In this document: positions 7,113 to 12,263 of the stretch, piece after piece | How positions within the stretch are numbered: the stretch's first letter is position 1 | Layout of the letters: each line of letters opens with the position of its first letter | Assembly (NCBI GenBank): GCA_021833045.1 | Contig: JAKBGP010000042.1 | Location: forward strand, 1 to 12,263 | Source of the DNA: Thermoplasmata archaeon | GTDB lineage: Archaea > Thermoplasmatota > Thermoplasmata > Thermoplasmatales > Thermoplasmataceae | Reading direction: 5' to 3' | DNA length: 12,263 nucleotides | The notes under the pieces: generated by a model | Told to the model about the DNA's origin: nothing | Seen by the model: the letters and a program-made list of their open reading frames with translations, nothing else | Database searches by the model: none | Program-made: the position numbers and the translations under genes

Positions 7113-7891
7113 AAATTCCTGCTTTTCTCAGGCTTACAATAAGGAATGTAGTTGTGAATACAGATATGGGGACGATGATTTTCATGCTTGGCCTTCCAAC
7201 TTTATACCTCTTTGTTATGGGTTTCATGTTTCAGGGCATAGTTCCAAATGGTCTTCGGATAAATCAGAACGGGATAGATATTCCATACACAACTTTCCTT
7301 GCACCCGGAATAATTGCGCTCCAGTCTTTTACCGCTGGAAATATTGGAGGTGGAATGCTGTGGTCAGACAGGAGATGGGGTATGTTCGAACAGATTATGG
7401 TGGGCCCCTTCAGGAGATTTGAATACCTCCTTGGAATAATATTTGTTTCCATTTTCTTCGCCATTGTAGGTTCCCTGATCATGCTTGCCTTCGCCCTGGC
7501 AATACCGGTCAGTTTCAATTACACCCTGATTGGAGTTATAACATTCCTTCTTGCCATTGTAATAGGCACAATCCTGTTCTCTTCTTTATTCCTGATCATT
7601 TCCGGTATTGCAAAATCCATGCAGATATACCAGACCATTACCATAGTGCTTTTCTTCCTCCTTGACTTTGCAAGCACATCATTCTATAGCATTACTTCCA
7701 GCACACCTGTCTGGTTAGTATACATTGCTGATGTCAATCCGCTGACTTATATATCAAATATTCTGAGAGATTCTTTCATATATGGTGTGAATTACCAGAC
7801 TTTTGTCTCATTAGGAATAATTTTTGCAGGAATGATAGTGCTTTTCGCTATCTCAATGAGGGTGTTCAGAAACATTAGGTCTGGAATTTAG
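7109..7891 (+). CDS. ABC-2 type exporter permease, DrrB type
   Basis: A 260-residue integral membrane partner of the preceding ATPase. About six hydrophobic segments are visible: roughly 22-43, 62-80, 106-133, 139-166, 172-193 and 231-251. The cytosolic element EQIMVGPFRRFEYLLG (94-109), which contacts the ATPase, is typical of the ABC-2 permease family, and the later NPLTYISNILRDSF (210-223) is also a family hallmark. It is likely to work as a homodimer with two ATPase subunits. The start overlaps the upstream stop by four bases, and the stop is 53 nt from the regulator gene, whose promoter region fills the gap. Direction of transport (export) is inferred from the family. Confidence 0.93.
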   Translation: MKIPAFLRLTIRNVVVNTDMGTMIFMLGLPTLYLFVMGFMFQGIVPNGLRINQNGIDIPYTTFLAPGIIALQSFTAGNIGGGMLWSDRRWGMFEQIMVGPFRRFEYLLGIIFVSIFFAIVGSLIMLAFALAIPVSFNYTLIGVITFLLAIVIGTILFSSLFLIISGIAKSMQIYQTITIVLFFLLDFASTSFYSITSSTPVWLVYIADVNPLTYISNILRDSFIYGVNYQTFVSLGIIFAGMIVLFAISMRVFRNIRSGI

Positions 7892-7900
7892 ATTGTAAAG

Positions 7901-7924
7901 TTTGTAAACAAATAAGTTTATAAA
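7901..7924 (+). promoter_or_regulatory. Likely operator with inverted TTTGTAAAC / GTTTATAAA, overlapping the TATA box
   Basis: TTTGTAAAC (7901-7909), six bases, then GTTTATAAA (7916-7924) form an inverted repeat with eight of nine bases matching. TTGTAAA also appears as direct copies at 7893-7899 and 7927-7933. The right arm contains the TATA element TTTATAAA, centred about 25 nt before the regulator ATG (7945). A bound regulator would block TBP, so autorepression is the simplest reading. Confidence 0.5.
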
Positions 7925-7944
7925 TTTTGTAAATATATCTTTTC

Positions 7945-8595
7945 ATGGAAACCAGGATTTCATCACAACCTGTCCACATGGAAATTTTTATCATTCTAAA
8001 GAAGAATGGCAAAATGGACCTGGGAGAAATTTCATCTGCTCTGGGAATATCTAAAACTGCAACTCTGAAGTGGCTGGTGAAAATGGAAAATGAAGGGAGG
8101 GTGAAGAGAACTGTCAGGCACAACAGGACCGGGAGGCCGTCATATATATTCTCACTTTCAGACAATGGGAAGGCACTCGATGAAAACTCTACCCATAATT
8201 CGATCCTTATGGATCTGATTGACTTCATGAAAGACCATGGTATGAGTAAGGGATTTGATGAATATCTTGCTGAAAGATACAAAAAAATAACCACTATTTA
8301 TGGAAACCAGCTTCTGGGTTTGCCTGAGGAAAAAAGAGTGCAGAAACTCCTTGATATGAGAAACGTGGATGGTTATTTTGCAGAACTGAAGAATGATCCG
8401 TCGGGAAACTCCATCATGACGGAGTATAACTGCCCCATATTCAAAATTGCCTCCAGGTTTCCTGTAACATGCCAACTGGAGACAGATATGTTCAACAAAG
8501 TGATGATGATGGATGTGGAAAATAACCACAGACAGATAGATGGAGTTGATTGCTGCGTATTTTCACTCAAAAAGAGAAAAGAATCATACCAATAA
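7945..8595 (+). CDS. Winged-helix regulator with SufR-like cysteine pattern
   Basis: A 216-residue cytosolic transcription regulator of the SufR/COG2345-like group. The N-terminal winged helix spans about 10-75: recognition helix around ISKTATLKWLVKME (35-48) and wing RHNRTGRPSYIFSLS (58-72). The C-terminal domain has Cys163, then 12 residues, Cys176, and later Cys203-Cys204. The segment CPIFKIASRFPVTC with following LETDMF and VENNHRQIDG resembles the Fe-S-binding region of SufR (CX12CX13CX14C). By that alignment Cys163, Cys176 and Cys204 are kept, while the third ligand is replaced (Met189/Asp190). A redox- or iron-sensing repressor is therefore plausible, but cluster binding is not proven. 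It follows the DrrAB exporter on the same strand, with its own promoter and an overlapping palindrome. The ATG at 7945 fits the TATA position. Confidence 0.83.
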   Translation: METRISSQPVHMEIFIILKKNGKMDLGEISSALGISKTATLKWLVKMENEGRVKRTVRHNRTGRPSYIFSLSDNGKALDENSTHNSILMDLIDFMKDHGMSKGFDEYLAERYKKITTIYGNQLLGLPEEKRVQKLLDMRNVDGYFAELKNDPSGNSIMTEYNCPIFKIASRFPVTCQLETDMFNKVMMMDVENNHRQIDGVDCCVFSLKKRKESYQ

Positions 8596-8631
8596 AATCA
8601 GTCCCCTATGTGGAAAAGTTTAAACCATTGC

Positions 8632-8640
8632 TATTATAAA
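8632..8640 (+). promoter_or_regulatory. Candidate TATA box of rps8e-srp19
   Basis: TATTATAAA lies 21-29 nt before the TTG at 8661. Another AT element, TTTAAA (8620-8625), would give a start about 12 nt upstream of the TTG and leave the Shine-Dalgarno AGGTGAT (8651-8657) inside the transcript. I cannot decide between them. Confidence 0.4.
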
Positions 8641-8660
8641 CCCCCTATACAGGTGATAAT

Positions 8661-9038
8661 TTGGGAAGATTTCAAGGTACATCACTGACTAAACCGTCCG
8701 GTGGAAAGAGAAGAAGTTCAAGATCAAAGAGAAGATCTGAAATAGGAAGAGAGGCAACTCTCACAAGAATAAACATTACTCAGAGAAAGGTTCTGAGAAT
8801 TAGAGGAGGGGCTGAAAAAACAGTACTTCTTAATTCTAACCAGGTGAATCTTTACGATCCTAAATCAAAGAAGACAGTTGCTTCGAAAATAGTGACTGTG
8901 AAAGAAAACCCCGCAAACCCCCACTATGTGCAGAGGAATATAATGAACAGAGGAACTGTCATAGAAACTGAGAAAGGACTTGCGAGAATTACATCCAGAC
9001 CTGGCCAGGATGGAGTCATTAATGCAGTGCTTCTATGA
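8661..9038 (+). CDS. rps8e: Small-subunit ribosomal protein S8e
   Basis: A 125-residue archaeal/eukaryotic-type S8e, a component of the 30S subunit that binds 16S rRNA. The N-terminus MGRFQGTSLTKPSGGKRR is typical, followed by a very basic patch (to about residue 30), the ITQRKVLRIRGGAEK segment (39-53), and the conserved NPANPHYVQRNIMNRG region (82-97) near the C-terminal end. Length fits the archaeal form. The start is a TTG at 8661 with AGGTGAT a few bases upstream; no ATG gives the conserved MGRFQG. It overlaps srp19 by four bases (ATGA), an arrangement that suggests translational coupling. Confidence 0.97.
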   Translation: MGRFQGTSLTKPSGGKRRSSRSKRRSEIGREATLTRINITQRKVLRIRGGAEKTVLLNSNQVNLYDPKSKKTVASKIVTVKENPANPHYVQRNIMNRGTVIETEKGLARITSRPGQDGVINAVLL

Positions 9039-9286
9039 AAGTTACACTGTATTCACAGTATTTTAACCCAAAAATCACCCGTCGTCTGGGACGAAAAATC
9101 AATCTTGAATCTGCTAAGAAATTTTCAGATGAAAAGCTTACTGAAATATTAAGGCAGATGCGGGTTGAATATGAAGTTAAAGAAGGCGCTTATTCTAGAA
9201 TTCCATATGAAAAATGCAAAATTTACGTAATTGAATCAAACGTAAGGAAGACGACACTAATCAAGATGATTGAAAGAAAGATTTAA
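9035..9286 (+). CDS. srp19: Signal recognition particle 19 kDa protein
   Basis: An 83-residue SRP19, which binds the 7S RNA helices 6 and 8 and prepares it for SRP54 in co-translational targeting. Visible family features: the opening strand with YSQYFNPKITRRLGRKI (6-22), in which the RRxGRK stretch contacts RNA, a helix around 27-44, and the late KTTLIKMIERK helix (72-82). The aromatic-rich and basic loop AYSRIPYEKCK (52-62) replaces the more usual RxPRxW form. The family is normally 90-100 residues in archaea, so this is a compact version. The ATG sits in the ATGA overlap with rps8e. Its TAA (9284-9286) directly abuts the stop of the convergent priL gene. Confidence 0.88.
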   Translation: MKVTLYSQYFNPKITRRLGRKINLESAKKFSDEKLTEILRQMRVEYEVKEGAYSRIPYEKCKIYVIESNVRKTTLIKMIERKI

Positions 9287-10339
9287 TCATGCTTTCTTTG
9301 GCATTCTCTTCTTTTTTATTGTATAATATGTGAGCGGATGTTTCACCCTTTCATCGGCACATAATGGATCATCACCCATATAGCATAGATGATTCGAACG
9401 AAGTGTTTCGCATTTAGGAGGAGTGTATTTTATTCCGGAAATCAGCCCCATAATGTGCTTTACCTGATACTCAGTTATCCTTGCACTGAAATCCGGAACG
9501 GTTCCAAATACTGACATTATGTCTTCCTGCTTCATCCCCACCTTGTTCAAAAATGAAACCATTGCAAACCTTCCCATGTGTGGGAGATTTATTCCGTTTC
9601 TGATGTCGCTTATATAATGTTTTATGCATGGAGGGAATGATTGCACATCTATGGGCCCCATCTCTGTTTCAATCTTTATATTCTGAGCTTTCTTCGCAAG
9701 GGATTGAAAAGATGATTCAAAATTTCCAAAAATATCCACCGCAACATCCCTGTCAATGATCTCCATCTGGAACTTTATAAAAGAAACAGAGGCTTCCCTG
9801 ATAATTTTCCTGAGAAGATCATCATTTATCAGGACAGAACCATCATCCATTGATTGATAAACAAGCCTGAATCTGCTTCCGGAAATTTTTGTGCAGTATT
9901 TCGTAAATTCCCCCACTGGAACAGTATAATTACTATCCACTACATTATAGAAAATGTGAAGCTCAAAAACGCCTGCCATTAAAGCAAGTTCTTCACCAGT
10001 ATATTTCAGCATGGATTTTTCAATCATATCTCTTATCCTATAGATAACCCTTCCCGTGAGCGGTTCTGAATCTACGATTTTCAAAAACCAGGCAGCAAGC
10101 TGCAGGTCTCTCTTATCGGATGAAGTAAGATCCTTAAAAAGAGAAGTTCTGAATGCCTCAGGTTTAATGCCCTCACATACTGCATTTATGAACCTGAACA
10201 TCAGATCAATTTTTTCTGAGAATGAGCCAAAAGTGTCCCCAGGACCATTAAGCATATTCCTGAAATACTCCTCCCCTGTTAATTTCTGATATTCCCCCCA
10301 CCCTGAAGGGTTTGAGGTTCCTGATTCATAGAGTGACAA
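9287..10339 (-). CDS. priL: DNA primase large subunit, N-terminus replaced by insertion element
   Basis: Regulatory, iron-sulphur subunit of the archaeal primase, partner of PriS in making RNA primers. The body is helical, and the C-terminal cluster domain has all four cysteines: FPPC (Cys238), PPKC (Cys310), LC (Cys319) and LC (Cys327), numbered from the TTG at 10339. The last residues of the cluster segment are DERVKHPLTYY. The native start is not here: codons before 10285 come from the insertion element, and the native first six codons lie at 11535-11518 beyond it. I choose the TTG at 10339 because AAAAGGAGGT ends seven bases upstream; the frame is open to a GTG at 10378. This gives 350 residues, 18 of them element-derived, against 338 for the reconstructed native protein. 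Its stop abuts that of srp19. Confidence 0.9.
   Translation of the reverse strand: MSLYESGTSNPSGWGEYQKLTGEEYFRNMLNGPGDTFGSFSEKIDLMFRFINAVCEGIKPEAFRTSLFKDLTSSDKRDLQLAAWFLKIVDSEPLTGRVIYRIRDMIEKSMLKYTGEELALMAGVFELHIFYNVVDSNYTVPVGEFTKYCTKISGSRFRLVYQSMDDGSVLINDDLLRKIIREASVSFIKFQMEIIDRDVAVDIFGNFESSFQSLAKKAQNIKIETEMGPIDVQSFPPCIKHYISDIRNGINLPHMGRFAMVSFLNKVGMKQEDIMSVFGTVPDFSARITEYQVKHIMGLISGIKYTPPKCETLRSNHLCYMGDDPLCADERVKHPLTYYTIKKKRMPKKA
10294..10317 (-). ncRNA. Right-end hairpin, probable 3' scaffold of the omega-RNA
   Basis: Minus strand: CCTC, AA, ACCC, loop TTCA, GGGT, GG, GGGG. This gives a 4-bp stem, an internal loop and a further 4-bp stem with one G-U pair. Such a hairpin just after the tnpB stop is the usual right end of IS200/IS605 elements and, in characterised TnpB systems, the 3' part of the guide RNA scaffold. 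The guide would then begin after TATCAG, at 10285, inside priL. Transcription of this RNA is inferred. Confidence 0.5.
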
Positions 10340-11495
10340 CTCGTAGACCTCCTTTTGAGAGTTCCGCCGCCGTAGCACTTTCCACAGGCGTTAATTCGGG
10401 AATGCCCTTCCCTACTTTTATCATACCAATATTGCGTATGTTTATTGCTGCGTTCAGATCACGATTTATGATCAGTCCACATTTATTGCAGTAATATGTG
10501 CGATACGAAAGTTTCAGATCATGTTTTATGTTTCCGCATTTCGAGCATGTTTTTGAGGATGGATCAAACCTTCCTGTTTCTTTTAGATCTGCCTTTCTCA
10601 AATTGAGTTTATATTGCAGCATGGTTTTGAACTGATACCATCCCTGATCTGTTATGCTCTTTTCAAGATTGTGGTTTTGCTGCATGCCCTGCATGTTCAA
10701 ATCTTCCACAACCACAGTACCATAATGCATGGCTATGGCTGTTGATACTTTGTGGTTGAAGTCTGTTCTTGTATCCCTCATCTTCTGATATATTTTCTTT
10801 TCTTTAATTATCTGCTTCTTCCTGTTTTCTGATCCTTTTCTTTTTCCTGACAGCTTCCTCTGTTCTCTCTTCAATTTCTTTTCTACTTTCCTAAGTGCAT
10901 TCAGGGGTTCAACCTGCAATCCATCTGATGTGGTGAGGAATGCCATGAGGCCCATGTCAATACCCATAACACCGATCCCTTTAGGTGGCCCTTCTTCTGT
11001 TTCATATTGTATAGATACATAGTATCTCCCGACATCTCCTGTTATCACGATCTGTTTTATTTTCTCTGGAATTCCTGTTTTGTCATGATATTCTATTCCT
11101 TCCATGAATTTTGGAATGATCAATTTATTTTCATCAGTTTTGAAACCTGACCGTATGATGAAGTACTGGTTATCCTTCTTTGATCTGAATGTTGGATAAT
11201 CTGTATTGTTCTTGAAGAATGATTTGTATCCCATATCCAGTTTCACAAGGGAATGCTGAAGGCTCTGTGAGTTGATCTCATTCAGCCATGTGATTTCTTT
11301 TTTCAGTACCGTTAGCATCTTCATGGTATCAAATCCGGTCAATCCATTTTTCTTGTCGTTCTTGTGTTCAGCATAATACTTATTTCTGACCTCAGGAAAG
11401 TGGTTCCATACGAACCTGCATGACCCAAAATGCTTCTCAAGAAGAAACTTCTGTTCTTCATTTTGGTATAACTGCATTTTGAGGTTTTTAATCAT
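10326..11495 (-). CDS. tnpB: TnpB RNA-guided nuclease of an IS200/IS605 element
   Basis: A 389-residue TnpB, the RNA-guided DNA endonuclease related to Cas12. The N-terminal part has the usual helix-turn-helix-like opening (LKMQLYQNEEQKFLLEKHFG) and beta-barrel region. The RuvC residues are intact: Asp180 (GIDMGL), Glu264 (VVVEDLNM) and Asp346 (NRDLNAAINI). The inserted zinc finger has Cys317, Cys320, Cys336 and Cys339. A highly basic helix (about 200-240) precedes the second RuvC motif. The tail (TPVESATAAELSKGGLRVVTL) is full length. The coding end overlaps the expressed priL frame by 14 nt from 10339. No tnpA accompanies it. The likely activity is guided cleavage of DNA lacking the element. 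The ATG at 11495 is 22 nt from the left border, with TTTAT of the target site 26-30 nt upstream. Confidence 0.95.
   Translation of the reverse strand: MIKNLKMQLYQNEEQKFLLEKHFGSCRFVWNHFPEVRNKYYAEHKNDKKNGLTGFDTMKMLTVLKKEITWLNEINSQSLQHSLVKLDMGYKSFFKNNTDYPTFRSKKDNQYFIIRSGFKTDENKLIIPKFMEGIEYHDKTGIPEKIKQIVITGDVGRYYVSIQYETEEGPPKGIGVMGIDMGLMAFLTTSDGLQVEPLNALRKVEKKLKREQRKLSGKRKGSENRKKQIIKEKKIYQKMRDTRTDFNHKVSTAIAMHYGTVVVEDLNMQGMQQNHNLEKSITDQGWYQFKTMLQYKLNLRKADLKETGRFDPSSKTCSKCGNIKHDLKLSYRTYYCNKCGLIINRDLNAAINIRNIGMIKVGKGIPELTPVESATAAELSKGGLRVVTL
10347..10356 (-). promoter_or_regulatory. Shine-Dalgarno inside tnpB serving priL
   Basis: AAAAGGAGGT (encoding the SKGGL of the TnpB tail) is followed by seven bases and TTG at 10339, in frame with priL. 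It is the best ribosome-binding site near the priL body and is supplied by the element. Confidence 0.55.
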
Positions 11496-11517
11496 TACTT
11501 ACATAGTCCTTTACATT

Positions 11518-11535
11518 CTGATAAACATTTCGCAA
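11518..11535 (-). pseudogene. priL: Detached native 5' end of priL (first six codons)
   Basis: Minus strand TTG-CGA-AAT-GTT-TAT-CAG (M-R-N-V-Y-Q) is followed, after removing the element, by AAA-TTA-ACA-GGG of the priL body in the same frame. GGGAGGAG at 11548-11541 ends 5 nt (core GGAGG seven) before the TTG. This looks like the original translation start, now separated from its gene by about 1.2 kb. The ATG at 11540 runs into a stop directly after the join, so it is not the start. Confidence 0.6.
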
Positions 11536-11540
11536 TTCAT

Positions 11541-11548
11541 CTCCTCCC
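11541..11548 (-). promoter_or_regulatory. Original Shine-Dalgarno of priL
   Basis: GGGAGGAG on the minus strand, with core GGAGG seven bases before the TTG at 11535. The same TTG-plus-Shine-Dalgarno design is used by pyrI and rps8e in this window. Confidence 0.45.
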
Positions 11549-11614
11549 TGAAGGTCAGAGCTTTCTTGCTCAAAAGATTGTAATTTTGCATTGAATTCAT
11601 ATATGCACCTCAGG

Positions 11615-11643
11615 AAGAATATGTTTCAAATGAACATATTCTT
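11615..11643. repeat. Perfect 11-bp inverted repeat between the peptidase gene and the original priL start
   Basis: AAGAATATGTT (11615-11625), a seven-base loop, then AACATATTCTT (11633-11643) pair perfectly. It lies 19 nt beyond the peptidase stop and about 80 nt before the native priL start. It could be an operator, a transcript-end or mRNA-stability hairpin, or part of an older mobile element. Confidence 0.6.
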
Positions 11644-11661
11644 TCCCCTTCGAATAAATGC

Positions 11662-12255
11662 CTATATTTCTGTTATTTCTGGTGTAGCACCATGGCTTAA
11701 CTTTTCAAATCCATTCTTCTTCACCAGAACGTCATCCTCTATTCTTACGCCAAACTTTCCCTGTATATAAATTCCAGGTTCATCTGTGACAGCCATATTC
11801 TCCTTCAGTGGGAAATCTGACCTGCTTGAGAGGGCACCATGATCGTGAACTTCAAGCCCTATTCCATGTCCAAGCCCATGGATAAAGAGGCCCTTGTACT
11901 TTGTTGAATCTATTATTTCCCTTGCCCTGAGATCTATATCCTTTCCATTGGCCCCTTCCTTTATGAGACTCATGGATTCTTTCTGTGCACGGTACACTAT
12001 TTCATATACTTCTTTCATTTCAGGAGTGGCCCTTCCAAAACATACAGTCCTTGTAACATCAGAACAGTATCCATTGTACATAGCACCATAATCAATCAGT
12101 ACTATGTCTCCTTTCTTCAGTTTCCTCTCTCCTGGCGAATAATGGGGCTGAGATGAATTTTCTCCAAACCCCACTATAGTAGAGAACGATGGATCGTCTG
12201 CACCATTCTTCATCATTTCATACACAACCAGTGATGCTACCTCTTTCTCTGTCAT
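11662..12255 (-). CDS. pepQ: Xaa-Pro peptidase (M24) catalytic domain, N-terminus missing or broken
   Basis: A 197-residue pita-bread fold metallopeptidase domain of the prolidase/aminopeptidase P type, which cleaves peptides next to proline. All five metal ligands are present: Asp55 (LIDYG), Asp66 (SDVTRT), His130 (GHGIGLEVHD), Glu159 (DEPGIY) and Glu173 (RIEDDV). His38 (QPHY) and His137 (VHD) are the usual substrate-side histidines. Prolidases normally have about 350 residues, with an N-terminal domain of about 120 before the conserved GMTExE segment. Here the ATG at 12255 is the Met of GMTEKE, and the codon before its Gly is an in-frame TAG (12261-12259). The gene is therefore either a stand-alone truncated domain, a pseudogene by nonsense or frameshift mutation, or has a sequencing error at the window edge. 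Only 8 nt of upstream sequence are visible. Confidence 0.8.
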   Translation of the reverse strand: MTEKEVASLVVYEMMKNGADDPSFSTIVGFGENSSQPHYSPGERKLKKGDIVLIDYGAMYNGYCSDVTRTVCFGRATPEMKEVYEIVYRAQKESMSLIKEGANGKDIDLRAREIIDSTKYKGLFIHGLGHGIGLEVHDHGALSSRSDFPLKENMAVTDEPGIYIQGKFGVRIEDDVLVKKNGFEKLSHGATPEITEI

Positions 12256-12263
12256 CCCCTAGA

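Larger units (their letters stand above)
10286..11517 (-). mobile_element. IS200/IS605-family tnpB-only element inserted in priL
   Basis: The borders are inferred from the disrupted host gene. Minus-strand TATCAG occurs at both edges (11523-11518 and 10291-10286), in the same frame. Deleting 10286-11517 joins GTT-TAT-CAG to AAA-TTA-ACA and restores one open frame. By IS200/IS605 convention the left TATCAG is the host target and the right one is the end of the element; the ends have no terminal inverted repeats. The right end has the hairpin usual for these elements (10317-10294). The element carries tnpB only, with no tnpA, so it cannot move by itself. Only 22 nt separate its left border from the tnpB start. 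Confidence 0.75.

Noticed and set aside
10300..10311. ACCCTTCAGGGT palindrome as an intrinsic terminator of tnpB
   Set aside because: No T-run follows, and priL must be read through it. Its position and loop fit the element's right-end hairpin better.
11511..11600. ATG-started 29-codon frame on the minus strand (MNSMQNYN...) as the original priL start or a small gene
   Set aside because: It stops in the element, and after removing the element it meets TAA directly after the junction. The frame that continues into priL is the one entered by the TTG at 11535.
12259..12261. TAG in the peptidase frame read as pyrrolysine
   Set aside because: Nothing in the window points to pyrrolysine genes, and the site is not one where the family needs a special residue. 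A truncation, mutation or read error is simpler.
1..12263. CRISPR array, rRNA or replication origin
   Set aside because: No regularly spaced direct repeats, no rRNA segments and no cluster of origin-type repeats are seen. The only regular repeat cluster is the short TTGTAAA group near 7893-7933.

Overview
The window looks like part of a chromosome from an archaeon of the Thermoplasmatales type (Ferroplasma/Cuniculiplasma-like). The domain call rests on ribosomal protein S8e, SRP19, the DNA primase large subunit, the two-gene aspartate carbamoyltransferase (pyrB-pyrI), a tRNA-Thr with a U discriminator, and TATA boxes about 24-30 nt upstream of start codons (leaderless transcripts). The order is inferred from overall gene style, not from a database search.

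Layout. 1-407: the end of an unrecognised reading frame and no other convincing gene. 408-1637 (+): an orphan four-helix membrane protein with a DnaJ-like double CxxC zinc module, AT-rich compared with its neighbours. 1760-3158 (-): pyrB-pyrI, the first committed step of pyrimidine synthesis. 3329-4051 (+): an alpha/beta hydrolase of the esterase/hydroxynitrile-lyase type. 4100-4172 (-): tRNA-Thr(UGU). 4346-4879 (+): a membrane-anchored DUF4382 surface protein rich in N-glycosylation sequons. 4967-6046 (+): a sugar-1-phosphate nucleotidyltransferase with a left-handed beta-helix tail. 6174-8595 (+): a DrrAB-type ABC exporter followed by a winged-helix regulator with a SufR-like cysteine pattern and a likely autoregulatory operator. 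8661-9286 (+): rps8e-srp19. 9287-12255 (-): priL, a tnpB insertion element, and the catalytic domain of an Xaa-Pro peptidase.

The most notable structure is on the minus strand at 10286-11535. An IS200/IS605-family tnpB-only element of about 1.23 kb has landed in codon 6-7 of the DNA primase large-subunit gene. Both junctions carry TATCAG in the same reading frame. Removing 10286-11517 in silico joins an upstream start region (Shine-Dalgarno plus TTG at 11535) to the primase body. The 3' end of tnpB carries a strong Shine-Dalgarno followed by an in-frame TTG (10339), so the primase can be made with an element-encoded N-terminus of 18 residues in place of 6 native ones. The TnpB nuclease appears catalytically intact, and the guide of its omega-RNA would be the first bases of priL, so it would recognise the uninterrupted priL allele. 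The neighbouring peptidase gene has an in-frame stop just before its conserved GMTE segment at the window edge, so it is either truncated or broken.

Several genes use TTG starts behind good Shine-Dalgarno sequences (pyrI, rps8e, both proposed priL starts), whereas first genes of transcripts mostly have a TATA box at leaderless spacing.
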